Notes under the pieces: generated by a model
Told to the model about the DNA's origin: nothing
The model's database searches: none
The model's input: the letters and a program-made list of their open reading frames with translations, nothing else
Origin: CBDESN01 sp965242495
GTDB lineage: Bacteria; Pseudomonadota; Alphaproteobacteria; MPNO01
Direction of reading: 5' to 3'
DNA: 64,000 nucleotides
NCBI GenBank assembly: GCA_965242495.1
Contig: OZ251446.1
Coordinates: 930,001 to 994,000 of the forward strand
Shown here: positions 26,136 to 35,700 of the stretch, piece by piece
How the letters are laid out: each line of letters opens with the position of its first letter
Numbering within the stretch: position 1 is the first letter of the stretch
Made by a program: the position numbers and the translations under genes

Positions 26136-29100
26136 ATGACCACCAGCCACCAGCGCGTCACCGAGGGTCTCGACATCCTGACCGGCGTGCTCGCGCCCTA
26201 CGTCGCCGCCGAGCTGCGGGCGCGCTACGCCGACGAGTGGTGGGACCAGGGCGTGCTCCGCGTCCTCTACGACGACCAGAAGCGCGACCTGCCGCGGGGC
26301 GGCGAGGACGACGAATTGACGGCGTCGCTCGACGCCGGCCGCTGCCTGATCCTGATCGACGCGCAATGGAGCGAGTTGTTCCGGCGCAAGCTCGGCCGCG
26401 AGCACCGGACCTGGGTCAAGGAGCTGGTCGCGACCCGCAACAAATGGGCGCATAAGGGGCTCCTCGACATGCAGGAGGAGGATGCCTGGCGGGCGCTCGA
26501 CACCATGACCCGGCTCGTCGAGCAGATCGACGCCGAGGCGGTCGAGCGGTTGCGCGCCCTCGCCCGCATCGTGCGCTACGGCGCCGAGGGGGCGTCGACG
26601 GAAGCGGCGCGCGGCGAGGACGCGGCGAAGGACGCAGCGGCGCCTGAGGAGACCCGAACGGGCGTCCTGACGGCGGTCCCGCGCCCCGGCCTCCGGCCGT
26701 GGCGGGAGGTCGCCCGGCCGCATCCGGACGTGGCCGCGGGGCGGTACCGGCAAGCCGAGTTCGCGGCCGACCTGTCGCAGGTCGCGCGCGGCGCGGCGGA
26801 GGTCGAATACCAGGACCCGGTCGAGTTCTTCGCCCGCACCTATCTGACCGAGGGCATTCGCGGGCTTCTCGTTCAGGCGTTGCGCCGGATATGCGGCAAG
26901 GGCGGCGAGCCGGTCATCCAGCTCAAGACCGCCTTCGGCGGCGGCAAGACCCATTCGCTGCTGGCGCTCTGGCACCTGCTGCGCGGCCGCGCGCCGCTCG
27001 AAAGGCTGCCCCGCGTCGCCGATCTCCTGAAGGAGGCGGAGATCGGGGAGACGCCGCGGACCCGCGTCGCCGTGCTGGTGGGCACCGCGCTCAACCCGGC
27101 CAGGGAGCGGCGGCCGCCGAACCTGCCGGGCATCGCCATCCGCACGTTGTGGGGCGAGATCGGCGCCCAGCTCGCCGAGCAGGCGGGCGACAAGAAGCTC
27201 TACGGCCACGTCCGCGATGCCGACCGCAAGGGCGTGCCGCCCGGTTCCGACGCCCTGCGCGCGCTGTTCGACGCCTGCGGCCCGTGCCTGATTCTGGTCG
27301 ACGAGCTCGTCGCCTACGCCCGCAAGATCTACGGCGTCGAAGGTCTGCCGGCGGGCGGATTCGACGCCGTGCAAACCTTCATCCAGGAACTGACCGAAGC
27401 CGTGCGCGCCAGCAGGAACACGGCCCTGGTCGCGACGATCCCGGAATCGGACATCGAGATCGGCGGCGAGGCGGGGCAGGCGACGCTGGCGCGAATCGAG
27501 CACACCTTCGGCCGCATGGAGGCGATCTGGAAACCGGTCGGTTCGGAGGAGGGTTTCGAGGTCGTGCGCCGGCGGTTGTTCCTGCCGCCGGACGACGAGT
27601 CGGCGCGCGACGATGCGTGCCGCGCCTTCAGCGCCCTCTACCGCGACGGCGGCGGCGAGTTTCCGTCCGAGTGCCGGGAGGCCCGTTACCTCGAGCGGAT
27701 GAAGGCCTGTTACCCGATCCATCCCGAGGTCTTCGACCGGCTCTACAACGACTGGGCGACGCTGGAGCGGTTCCAACGCACGCGCGGCGTCCTGCGGTTG
27801 ATGGCGGCGGTGATCCACGATCTCTGGGCGCGCAACGATGCGGGCCTCGCGATCATGCCGGGCTCGCTCGGCCTCGATGCCGCGGCGGTGCGCGACGAGT
27901 TGACGCGCTACCTGCCCGAAGGCTGGATGTCCGTGCTGGAGAGCGACGTCGACGGCCGCAACGCGGGGCCGCGGCGCATCGATCTGGAGAACCCGCGTTT
28001 CGGCCAGACCCTGGCCGGGCGCCGCGTCGCGCGGGCGGTCTTTCTCGGCAGCGCGCCGCACGTCGCCCAGCAACGGGTGCGCGGCGTCGAGGACGTGCGC
28101 ATGCGCCTCGCCGTCGTGCAGCCGGGCGAGCAGGTCTCGGTCTTCAACGACGCCCTGTCGCAGCTCTCCGACCGGCTGACCTACCTGTACCGCAAGGATC
28201 GCCGCTACTGGTACGACACGCGGCCGAACCTGCGGCGGACGGTCGAGGAGCGCGCGCAGCAGTTCCCGGACGATGAGGTCGAGAGCGAGATCGAACGCCG
28301 GGTTCGCGAGGCGACGCGCCGGGACCGGGGCGATCTGAAGGGCGCGCACGCCTGCCCGGCGTCGTCGGGCGACGTGCCCGACGAACAGGAGGTCCGGCTC
28401 GTCGTCCTCGGACCGGGCGCGACGCACAAGAACAACGACCGCGGGAGCGCCGCCCTGAAGGCCGCTTCCGACGTGCTCGCCAACCGCGGCGCGAGCCCGC
28501 GGCGGAACCGCAACATGCTCGGGTTTCTCGCGCCCGACCGCGAGGCGACCGAGGGGCTGAAGCAGGAAACGCGGCGCTTCCTCGCCTGGCGGTCCGTGGT
28601 CCGCGACCACGAGGCGCTGAACCTCGACGCCAACCAGCGGCGCGAAGCGGCGGAGGGCGAGAAAGGCAGCGACGAGACCGTTCGGCTTCGGTTCGACGAG
28701 GCCTATCGGTGGTTGCTGGCGCCGACCCAACACGTCGTGAACGGCGACCTCGGCGCGCTCGAATGGGACGCCTCGCGGGCGACCGGAAGCGGCGATTCCA
28801 TTCTGACCAGGGTTTCGCGACGCATGCGGGGAAGCGAGCAGCTGATCGTCGAATGGTCGCCGGCGTTGCTCAAGATGGAACTGGACCGATGGTTCTGGAA
28901 GGAGCGGAGCCATGCGCCCGTGAATCACGTGTCCGTAAAGACGGTGTGGGATGCGCTCTCGGCCTATTGCTACCTCCCGCGTCTCCGCGATCAGGCGGTG
29001 TTCGTGGCGGCGATCCAGGACGGCCTCGCCGGCGGCGAGTATTTCGGTTACGCGACCGGCGTGTCGGCGGAAGGCCGATTCGAGGGGTTGACGTTCGGCG

Positions 29101-29540
29101 CCCCGGCGGCCGCCATCTACGTCGATGCGGCGAGCGTGCTGGTGAAGCCGGACGCCGCGCGGGCGCAGATCGGGGCCGAGGCCTCGGATTCCGCGGCGAC
29201 CGCCGCGCGGGATACGGATACCGGCGCGGCGAAGCCCGGCGGGTCCCCGGCGGCGGGCGGCGGCGAACCCGGCGTCAAGCCGACCGCGGGGCGCGCGCCG
29301 CGCGCGCCGCGCCGTTTCTTCGGCTCGGTCGAGATCGACCCGGACCGGGCCGGCCGCGACATGGGGCGGGTGGCCGAGGAGGTCCTGCAACATCTGACCA
29401 CGCTGCCCGGCGGCAAGATCACGGTGACGGTGGACATCCAGGCCGAGCTGCCGGGCGGCGTCTCCGACGACGTCCGGCGGGCGGTCGACGAGAACTGCCG
29501 GACCCTCCGCTTCAAATCGCAAGGGTTCGAGGAGACGTAA
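26136..29540 (+). CDS. HEPN (Swt1-like) - DUF499 ATPase (defence island)
   Basis: The ATG at 26136 (GGAGGGCG upstream) gives 1134 residues. Residues 1-~145 look like a Swt1-type HEPN domain, with the Rx4H motif RNKWAH at 101-106. The DUF499 P-loop follows: Walker A TAFGGGKTH at 265-273 and Walker B ILVDELVAYA around 388. The C-terminal ~110 residues hold a low-complexity linker and a small domain (FFGSVEIDPDR onward). DUF499 ATPases resemble BrxC/PglY-type defence ATPases and occur with DUF1156 methylases. The HEPN motif could give RNase activity or only mediate binding. It probably forms one system with the helicase and methylase upstream. Confidence 0.85.
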   Translation: MTTSHQRVTEGLDILTGVLAPYVAAELRARYADEWWDQGVLRVLYDDQKRDLPRGGEDDELTASLDAGRCLILIDAQWSELFRRKLGREHRTWVKELVATRNKWAHKGLLDMQEEDAWRALDTMTRLVEQIDAEAVERLRALARIVRYGAEGASTEAARGEDAAKDAAAPEETRTGVLTAVPRPGLRPWREVARPHPDVAAGRYRQAEFAADLSQVARGAAEVEYQDPVEFFARTYLTEGIRGLLVQALRRICGKGGEPVIQLKTAFGGGKTHSLLALWHLLRGRAPLERLPRVADLLKEAEIGETPRTRVAVLVGTALNPARERRPPNLPGIAIRTLWGEIGAQLAEQAGDKKLYGHVRDADRKGVPPGSDALRALFDACGPCLILVDELVAYARKIYGVEGLPAGGFDAVQTFIQELTEAVRASRNTALVATIPESDIEIGGEAGQATLARIEHTFGRMEAIWKPVGSEEGFEVVRRRLFLPPDDESARDDACRAFSALYRDGGGEFPSECREARYLERMKACYPIHPEVFDRLYNDWATLERFQRTRGVLRLMAAVIHDLWARNDAGLAIMPGSLGLDAAAVRDELTRYLPEGWMSVLESDVDGRNAGPRRIDLENPRFGQTLAGRRVARAVFLGSAPHVAQQRVRGVEDVRMRLAVVQPGEQVSVFNDALSQLSDRLTYLYRKDRRYWYDTRPNLRRTVEERAQQFPDDEVESEIERRVREATRRDRGDLKGAHACPASSGDVPDEQEVRLVVLGPGATHKNNDRGSAALKAASDVLANRGASPRRNRNMLGFLAPDREATEGLKQETRRFLAWRSVVRDHEALNLDANQRREAAEGEKGSDETVRLRFDEAYRWLLAPTQHVVNGDLGALEWDASRATGSGDSILTRVSRRMRGSEQLIVEWSPALLKMELDRWFWKERSHAPVNHVSVKTVWDALSAYCYLPRLRDQAVFVAAIQDGLAGGEYFGYATGVSAEGRFEGLTFGAPAAAIYVDAASVLVKPDAARAQIGAEASDSAATAARDTDTGAAKPGGSPAAGGGEPGVKPTAGRAPRAPRRFFGSVEIDPDRAGRDMGRVAEEVLQHLTTLPGGKITVTVDIQAELPGGVSDDVRRAVDENCRTLRFKSQGFEET

Positions 29541-29610
29541 GGCCGCGGAGGTCGGCTGCGCGCTCCGCCGGCCCCGACCGGGGGAATGATGGATCCTTGG
29601 CGCGGCCGCC

Positions 29611-29955
29611 TCGTCATTCCCGCGAAACGGACGCCAAGAACCCGTCCTTCCCCACCCTGGATTCCCGCTTTCGCGGGAATGACGGAGGGGGCTGCGATGA
29701 CGGCCCAGGGAGGCCATCGGCTCGGGGCGGATGCCCCCCCCCCCTTCCGTCATTCCTGCGAAAGCAGGAATCCATATTCGTATCCCGCTTCCTGCCTCCG
29801 TGGGGACGAAGGGCCTGCGACGTCGGCGCGAGGCGGACGCCAAGGCCCACCCTGGATTCCCGCCTTCGCGGGAATGACGGAGGGGCTGCGATGACGGACG
29901 AGGGAAGCCATCGGCTCGAGGCGGATACGCCCCCCCTTCCGTCATTCCCGCGAAA
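29611..29955. repeat. REP-like block downstream of the defence island, part 1
   Basis: Copies of the same palindrome family lie near 29660, 29752 (variant ATTCCTGCGAAAGCAGGAAT with compensating changes), 29857 and 29943. The last is interrupted after GAAA by the MITE. The compensating variant shows that the stem, not just the sequence, is kept. Confidence 0.9.
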
Positions 29956-30105
29956 GAGTGTGTGAAGAAACCCCAAGACCTGTGGTCTATCCAGTCGATT
30001 CACCACATTTGACCCACATACGTTCCTCATATAGACCATTTATGTTTCATCGACACGGCGAAAATTCCGAATTACGCGGATGTCTTGGGATTTCTTCACA
30101 CACTC
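29956..30105. mobile_element. 150-bp MITE with IS1182-type ends
   Basis: Inverted ends of about 24 bp start GAGTGTGTGAAGAAA and match the 9651 IS end apart from C/T at one position. GAAA flanks both sides (29952-29955 and 30106-30109), a 4-bp target duplication. The interior is AT-rich and non-coding. The insertion site is the loop of a REP palindrome, as for the full IS. Confidence 0.88.
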
Positions 30106-30853
30106 GAAAGCGGGAATCCATATCCGCATCCCGCATCCCGCTTCCGTGGGGACGAAGGGCCTGTGACGTCGGCGCGAGGCGGACGCAAAGGACCCGTCCT
30201 TCCCCGCCCTGGATTCCCGCTTTCGCGGGAATGACGGAGGGGCTGTTTCGTATCCCGTCTCCTGCCTCCATGGGGACGAAGGGCCTGTGACGTCGGCGCG
30301 AGGCGGACGCCAAGGATCCGTCCTTCCCCGCCCTGGATTCCCGCCTTCGAGCGTGTGAAGAAACCCTTGGCGTATCCGCCTCGAGCCGATGGCCTTCCCG
30401 GGGCCAGTGTCCCGGGGTCCCCCCTCGTCATTCCCGCGAAAGCGGGAATCCATATTCGTATCCCGTTTCCTGCCTCCGTGGAGACGAGGGGCCTGTGACG
30501 ACGGCCCGAGGGAAGCCGTCGGTCGAGGCGGATACGCCCAAAGACCCGTCCTTTCCCGCCCTGGATTCCCGCTTTCGCGGGAATGACGAGGGGGGGGGGG
30601 GCCGCGACGGCCTCCCTCGGGCCGTCGTCACGGGCCTCCCTCGTCATTCCCCCGCTTTCGCGGGGACAGGCTCCGCGCGCTCGGGGATTTCGCGCGCTTG
30701 GTCGGCTGAACCGGCGCCCACGCGGACATGTCGGGATTTCTTCACACGCTCTTTCGCGGGAATGACGGAGGGGGCTGCGATGATGGCCCAGGGAGGCCAC
30801 CGTCCCGGTCCCCCTCCCCCCCCCTCCGTCATTCCCGCGAAAGCGGGAATCCA
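30106..30853. repeat. REP-like block downstream of the defence island, part 2
   Basis: Palindrome copies lie near 30211, 30427, 30565 and 30832, with half copies at 30106, 30340, 30652 and 30752. Two solo IS/MITE ends are embedded: 30349-30373 (24 of 25 bases equal to the IS left end, joined directly to REP spacer) and about 30655-30751 (reverse copy of the 9088 remnant). No gene lies here. Confidence 0.88.
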
Positions 30854-30963
30854 GGGATCTTGACGAGATCGATCGAAAAGGCCGCGGAGGTCGGCTGCGC
30901 GCTTCGCCGGCCCTGTCTTTCTCGTCCCCTCTCTCCGGCGCCACCGATGTTCGAATTTTGTTC

Positions 30964-30992
30964 TTGACATTGGGGAGGAGCTGCGCTATATT
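30964..30992 (+). promoter_or_regulatory. Strong sigma-70-like promoter without an obvious gene
   Basis: TTGACA (30964-30969) and TATATT (30987-30992) are separated by exactly 17 bp, a near-consensus housekeeping promoter. No convincing start codon follows within several hundred bases. Confidence 0.7.
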
Positions 30993-31890
30993 CCCCAAGA
31001 TCGAAAGCCGCCGCCGGTTTGCGCCGGGCGGCAGGCCGTATCCCGCAAGAAACGACGACCGGGAACGCCGCGACCCGACCGGCCCGACCCCCGACCGGAA
31101 AGCAGGAGAGAAGGAATTGCCGCCACGACCGCCCACCCGCCGAAACCGGATTCGTCCGTTTCCCGACGCGCGTGTCCGTTCACGCCAACGGTGCGACCGG
31201 ACCCTCGCGGCGAGCCGGTCCTTCGCAACCGAAGATTGCGAAACCGGAAGCGCGCCGAATGTCGGCATCGCTCCTCCGTCGCGCCGGAACGCCATGTCGG
31301 CTCGGCCGGGCGCATCGAAGCGAAGCGGCGAAAGGCGGACGACGCCGCGCCCCGGGGGGCGCTTCCGGGTCGCGAATCTCCCCTGGTTTTCTCCTGCTTT
31401 CGCCCTGCGTCCGGCTGGTTTTCGCTCTGCTTTTTCCCTGTTTTTTCTTCGTAACCCGTTGAAATACAAAGAAACTGTGAATTTTTTCCGCCGGTGGTTC
31501 GCCTTTCGTCTCCCCCATCGCCGTCCCGCTCCCCGGCCCGCAGGGCGGGAGGCGTCGATTTCGCGGCGGATCGGGCGGGGTCCGGCAACGGGATTCTCTG
31601 CAATGAAAAGTTGTATCATGCCGATTCGGCGGGATGCCGGCGGCCCATTCGGCCGCGGCCTTCCCGCTCGCCCCCGGGCGCGCCGCCCCGGACCGCGGGT
31701 CGAACCCGCGGCCGGCGGCGCCGAGCGGGCGGCGGCGAATGCGGCGAGCGGCCCGCAGGCCGGGTTATCCCCGCTGGCCGCCGGCCGTCCACAACTTATG
31801 CCGGCCGATTCGCATAAACCGCTTGCGGGCCGTCCCCCTCTATATTTAGTATCCCCCCCTGATCGCTACACGAAATGTGGGTTGGTGAAG
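30993..31890. other. About 0.9 kb without a recognisable gene, with an AT-rich pocket
   Basis: Long frames cross this stretch on both strands, but their products are Arg/Pro-rich and low-complexity, as expected of non-coding GC-rich DNA. Around 31380-31490 base composition drops sharply (T-runs, GAAATACAAAGAAACTG). It could hold a structured or regulatory RNA driven by the 30964 promoter, or the extended regulatory region of gcrA. I recognise no known RNA family. Confidence 0.45.
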
Positions 31891-31900
31891 GGGGGACGCC

Positions 31901-32266
31901 ATGCAGTGGACGGCCGAACGCGTCGATCAGCTGGCGCAGTTGTGGAGCGAAGGGTTCTCGGCCCGCCAGATCGCCAACCGGCTCGGCGGCACCACGCGGA
32001 ACGCGGTGATCGGCAAGGCGAACCGCCTCAGCTTGCAGCGCGGCGAGACGCGGCCTCCGGTCGTCCCGGAGCCGCCGGCCCCGGTCGTTCGGGAGCCCGT
32101 ATTGGCGCCCATGTCCGAGGCCAGCAAGTGGATGTGCCGGTGGCCGACCGAGGAGGCCGGCAGGTTCGGCCTGCATATCTGCGGCAAGACGGCGCAGCCG
32201 GGACGCCCCTACTGCGCCGAGCATCTGACGGCCGCCTATCGCAGCAGGCAGCACTCGGCGGCGTGA
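31901..32266 (+). CDS. gcrA: GcrA-family cell-cycle regulator
   Basis: The 121-residue protein starts WTAERVDQLAQLWSEGFSAR, the N-terminal helix-turn-helix of GcrA, with GTTRNAVIGKANRLSL completing the DNA-binding domain. A Pro-rich linker leads to the C-terminal cysteine/histidine segment (CRWP, ICGKTAQ, YCAEHL). GcrA binds the sigma-70 holoenzyme at promoters with methylated GANTC sites and controls cell-cycle genes in alphaproteobacteria. Many homologues are about 170 aa, so this is a short form with a reduced linker. GGGGGGA precedes the ATG. Confidence 0.93.
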   Translation: MQWTAERVDQLAQLWSEGFSARQIANRLGGTTRNAVIGKANRLSLQRGETRPPVVPEPPAPVVREPVLAPMSEASKWMCRWPTEEAGRFGLHICGKTAQPGRPYCAEHLTAAYRSRQHSAA

Positions 32267-32301
32267 CGGCCCGCGGACGGCGCGGCCGCGCCGTCCGGCG
32301 C

Positions 32302-33171
32302 TCAGGACTCGAAACCGTAGAGGCGCGCCGGGTTGTCGACGACGATGCGCCGGCGCGTCGCCTCGTCGGGCGTCGTGCGGGCCAGCAGATCCACCAGATC
32401 GCCGTCGTTCGGCATCGCTCCGTCGATGTTGGGATGCGGCCAATCGGTGCCCCAGAGGATGCGGTCGGGCGCCGCCTCGACGAGCGCCCGCGCGAAGGGC
32501 GCCACGTCGTCATAGGGCGGCCCGGCGCGGGACAGCCGCTCCGGACAGGAGATCTTGATCCAGAGATCCGCCGACCGCAGCAAATCGAGCAGCAGCCGGA
32601 ACGGCGCCTGGTCCAGCCCGTCCTGCACCCGCACCCGCGCCATGTGGTCGATGACGACCGGCGTCGGCAAGGCGCCGAGCGCTTCGGCGTTGTCGGTCAC
32701 GTCGTCGGCTTCGAGATAGAGCGCCAGATGCCAGCCCAACGGCGCGATCCTGTCCGCGAGCCGCCGCACCCGCCCGAAGTCCGGCGGCCCGGCCAGATGG
32801 CGCGCGAAGCTCATACGGACGCCGCGCACGCCGCCGGCGTGGAGGGCCGAGAAGTCGCGCCCGGCGAACGTCTCGTCCGCCATCGCGACGCCCCGATACC
32901 GGCCCTCGCCGCGGGCGAGCGCGTCCAGCATGGCGGCGTTGTCCGGGCCGTGGCAGGTCGCCTGGACGATCACCGCCCGGTCGATGCCGAGGACGGCGTG
33001 CAGCCGGACGAGATCTTCGTAAGGCGCGTCCGGCGGCGTGTAGGTCCGGTCGGGATGGAAGGGAAAGCGCGCCGCCGGTCCGAACACGTGGCAATGCGCG
33101 TCGCAGGCGCCGGCGGGAAGCGGAACCGCGGGGCGGCGCGGCTCCGGATCGGGCGGCTGGCAGCTGCGCAT
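32302..33171 (-). CDS. Amidohydrolase-2 family hydrolase (2-pyrone-4,6-dicarboxylate lactonase-like)
   Basis: The protein has 289 residues and a metal-dependent TIM-barrel fold. The first metal site is CDAHCHVFGPAARFPF near residue 23, and the C-terminal signature is ILWGTDWPHPN near 240, with the family's conserved aspartate. The closest family is LigI-like PDC lactonases, which open 2-pyrone-4,6-dicarboxylate in lignin-aromatic breakdown. Members with other substrates exist, so specificity is open. The gene follows leuD directly; a GTG at 33195 overlaps the leuD stop (GTGA) and would add eight residues. Confidence 0.82.
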   Translation of the reverse strand: MRSCQPPDPEPRRPAVPLPAGACDAHCHVFGPAARFPFHPDRTYTPPDAPYEDLVRLHAVLGIDRAVIVQATCHGPDNAAMLDALARGEGRYRGVAMADETFAGRDFSALHAGGVRGVRMSFARHLAGPPDFGRVRRLADRIAPLGWHLALYLEADDVTDNAEALGALPTPVVIDHMARVRVQDGLDQAPFRLLLDLLRSADLWIKISCPERLSRAGPPYDDVAPFARALVEAAPDRILWGTDWPHPNIDGAMPNDGDLVDLLARTTPDEATRRRIVVDNPARLYGFES

Positions 33172-33191
33172 CGCGCCGCCCGCCTTGCCGT

Positions 33192-33797
33192 TCACGACGG
33201 CCAGGGTTGCGCCGCCCGCCGCCGCTCGAAGGCGGCGATCTTGTCCTCCTTGCGGAGCGTCAGCCCGATGTCGTCGAGGCCGTTCAGGAGACAGTATTTG
33301 CGGAACGGGTCGATCTCGAACCGCAGCGTCGCGCCGTCGGGCCGGGTGATCTCCTGCCGTTCGAGGTCGACCGTGAAGCGGGCGTTCTCGCCCTTCTCGG
33401 CGTCGCGCATCAGCTCGTCCACCCGCTCCTTCGGCAAGGTGACGAGCAGCACGCCGTTCTTGGCGCTGTTGTTGGCGAAGATGTCGGCGAAGCTCGGCGC
33501 GATCACGCAGCGGATGCCGAAGTCCATCAGCGCCCACGGCGCGTGCTCGCGCGACGAGCCGCAACCGAAATTCTCGCCGCCGATCAGGATCTTCGCGTTG
33601 CGATAGGGAGGCTTGTTGAGCACGAAGCCCGGGATTTCCGACCCGTCCGCGTCGTATCGCAAATCCTGGAACAGGTTTTTGCCCAGCCCGCTCCGGGCGA
33701 TGGTCTTGAGGAAGCGCGCGGGGATGATCCGGTCGGTGTCGACGTTGACCATCGGGAACGGCGCCGCCGTTCCGCTGAGGGTGGTGAACTTGTCCAT
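33192..33797 (-). CDS. leuD: 3-isopropylmalate dehydratase small subunit
   Basis: The protein has 201 residues and the standard LeuD layout: [20 protein letters not shown] at the start, the [20 protein letters not shown] signature near 70, and [15 protein letters not shown]. With LeuC it interconverts 2- and 3-isopropylmalate in leucine synthesis. The ATG at 33797 lies 20 bp after the leuC stop, so the two are one operon. The next gene overlaps or closely follows, which places a catabolic-type hydrolase in the same transcript. Confidence 0.97.
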   Translation of the reverse strand: MDKFTTLSGTAAPFPMVNVDTDRIIPARFLKTIARSGLGKNLFQDLRYDADGSEIPGFVLNKPPYRNAKILIGGENFGCGSSREHAPWALMDFGIRCVIAPSFADIFANNSAKNGVLLVTLPKERVDELMRDAEKGENARFTVDLERQEITRPDGATLRFEIDPFRKYCLLNGLDDIGLTLRKEDKIAAFERRRAAQPWPS

Positions 33798-33817
33798 CGG
33801 CCCGTCCCGAAGATGCC

Positions 33818-35224
33818 CTAGAGGAAGTCGCGAACGTCGGTCAGCCGCCCGGCCACCGCCGCCGCGGCGGCCATCGCCGGGCTCACGAGATGCGTCCGCG
33901 CGCCCGGCCCCTGGCGGCCCTCGAAGTTGCGGTTCGACGTGGACGCCGAACGCTCGCCCGGCCCCACCGTGTCGCCGTTCATGCCCAGGCACATCGAACA
34001 GCCCGGCTCGCGCCAGTCGAAGCCGGCCTCGGTGAAGATCCGGTCCAGCCCCTCGTCCTCGGCCTGGGCCTTCACCAGCCCGGACCCCGGCACGATCATC
34101 GCCTGGACGCGGTCGGCGACCCTGCGGCCCCGGGCTACGCGGGCGGCGACCCGGAGGTCCTCGATGCGGGAGTTGGTGCAGGAGCCGATGAACACCTTGT
34201 CGATCTCGATGTCGGTCATGTTCGTCCCCGGCTCGAGGCCCATGTATTCGAGCGCGCGTTCGATCGACCGGCGCCGATTCTCGTCCGCCTCGTCCGCCGG
34301 GTCGGGGAGCGCGCCCGACACCGGAAGCACCATCTCCGGGCTGGTCCCCCACGTCACCTGCGGCTCGATCGCGGAGACTTCCAGCCCGACCTCCTTGTCG
34401 TAGACCGCCCCCTCGTCCGACGGCAGGGTGCGCCAATAGGCCTCGGCCTGCTCCCACGCCGCGCCCTTGGGCGCCATCGGCCTGCCCTTGACGTAGTCGT
34501 AGGTCTTCTGGTCCGGCGCCACGAGGCCCGCGCGCGCCCCGGCCTCGATCGTCATGTTGCAGACCGTCATGCGGCCCTCGATCGAGAGGTCCTCGATGGC
34601 CTTGCCGGCGTATTCGATCACGCATCCGGTGCCGCCCGCGACGCCGATCTTGCCGATGATGGCGAGGATCATGTCCTTGGCCGTGATTCCCGGCGGCAAC
34701 GAGCCGTCGACCGTGATGCGCATGTTGTCGAGCGGCCGTTGGATCAGCGTCTGGGTCGCGAGCACGTGCTCGACCTCGGTGGTCCCGATGCCGAAGGCGA
34801 GGCAGCCGAGCGCGCCGTGGGTCGAGGTGTGGGAATCGCCGCATACCAGCGTCAGCCCGGGCAGGGTGAAGCCCTGCTCGGGGCCGATGATGTGGACGAT
34901 GCCCTGGCGCGCGTCGTGAAGATCGATGAACGGCAGGCCGAACGCCTTGGCGTTGGTCTCCAGCATCTCGAGCTGGATGCGGGATTCCTCGTTCTCGATC
35001 GGCCGCGAGCGGTCGTAGGTCGGGACGTTGTGGTCCGGGACCAGCAGCTGCGCGTCGGGCCGGCGCACCTTGCGGCCCGCTTCCCGGAGGCCGTCGAACG
35101 CCTGGGCGCTGGTGATCTCGTGGATGAGCTGGCGGTCGATGTAGATCAGACAGGTGCCGTCCTCCTGCGCGTCCACCAGGTGACTCCGCCAGATCTTGTC
35201 GAACAACGTCTTGGGGCCGGACAT
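33818..35224 (-). CDS. leuC: 3-isopropylmalate dehydratase large subunit
   Basis: The 468-residue aconitase-family protein starts [18 protein letters not shown]. It has the [14 protein letters not shown] motif near 130 and the cluster ligands in [13 protein letters not shown] (~347) and [13 protein letters not shown] (~408), which hold the [4Fe-4S] centre. It forms the leucine-pathway isomerase with LeuD. It begins 23 bp after the rplS stop, so leucine synthesis genes follow the ribosomal cluster here, an arrangement I associate with Rhodospirillales-type genomes. Confidence 0.97.
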   Translation of the reverse strand: MSGPKTLFDKIWRSHLVDAQEDGTCLIYIDRQLIHEITSAQAFDGLREAGRKVRRPDAQLLVPDHNVPTYDRSRPIENEESRIQLEMLETNAKAFGLPFIDLHDARQGIVHIIGPEQGFTLPGLTLVCGDSHTSTHGALGCLAFGIGTTEVEHVLATQTLIQRPLDNMRITVDGSLPPGITAKDMILAIIGKIGVAGGTGCVIEYAGKAIEDLSIEGRMTVCNMTIEAGARAGLVAPDQKTYDYVKGRPMAPKGAAWEQAEAYWRTLPSDEGAVYDKEVGLEVSAIEPQVTWGTSPEMVLPVSGALPDPADEADENRRRSIERALEYMGLEPGTNMTDIEIDKVFIGSCTNSRIEDLRVAARVARGRRVADRVQAMIVPGSGLVKAQAEDEGLDRIFTEAGFDWREPGCSMCLGMNGDTVGPGERSASTSNRNFEGRQGPGARTHLVSPAMAAAAAVAGRLTDVRDFL

Positions 35225-35247
35225 TCGCGCGCTCCTCCGTCGCGGGA

Positions 35248-35700
35248 TTACGTGGCCGCGGCCGCCGGATCGGCGCCGGGCTGCTCCGCCGGTTGCGCCT
35301 CCGGCGCGGCGTCGCCGGACGCCTGCGCGCCGGGCGGGCGGCGGTCGATCTTCTCGGCGATGCGCGCCCGCTTGCCGCGGCGGCCGCGCAGATAATACAG
35401 CTTGGCGCGCCGGACCGCGCCCCGGCGGACGACCTCGATGCGGTCGATGCGCGGCGAGTAGAGCGGGAAGACGCGCTCGACCCCTTCGCCGTAGGAGATC
35501 TTGCGCACCGTGAACGCCGAGTTCAGCCCCTTGTTGGCGCGCGCGATCACCACGCCCTCATACACCTGGATGCGCTCGCGCGCGCCTTCGACGACCTTGA
35601 AATGCACCCGCACCGTGTCGCCGGGCGCGAACACGGGATCCGGCCGCTCGCCGGTCAGCCTCGCGATCTCGGCGGCTTCGAGATTCTCGATCAGGCTCAT
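35248..35700 (-). CDS. rplS: 50S ribosomal protein L19
   Basis: The 150-residue protein has the L19 core: [20 protein letters not shown], then [33 protein letters not shown] and [16 protein letters not shown]19 lies at the interface of the 30S and 50S subunits. About 35 residues of Ala/Pro/Glu-rich tail extend past the core, as in several alphaproteobacteria. The ATG at 35700 overlaps the trmD stop (ATGA). Confidence 0.97.
   Translation of the reverse strand: MSLIENLEAAEIARLTGERPDPVFAPGDTVRVHFKVVEGARERIQVYEGVVIARANKGLNSAFTVRKISYGEGVERVFPLYSPRIDRIEVVRRGAVRRAKLYYLRGRRGKRARIAEKIDRRPPGAQASGDAAPEAQPAEQPGADPAAAAT

Noticed and set aside
26118..29945. Long minus-strand frame opposite the DUF499 gene
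   Set aside because: No motif, low-complexity composition, and it runs into REP sequence.
29614..30863. Short proteins with SFPRKRES or VIPAKAGI phrases
   Set aside because: These are translations of the REP palindrome and recur in every block in several frames.
31180..31518. 112-codon minus-strand frame in the gap before gcrA
   Set aside because: Basic low-complexity product, no ribosome site, no known domain.
31740..31830. Replication origin next to gcrA, from TTATCC and TCCACAA fragments
   Set aside because: No full DnaA box and no cluster of boxes; neighbouring genes are not typical of alphaproteobacterial origins.
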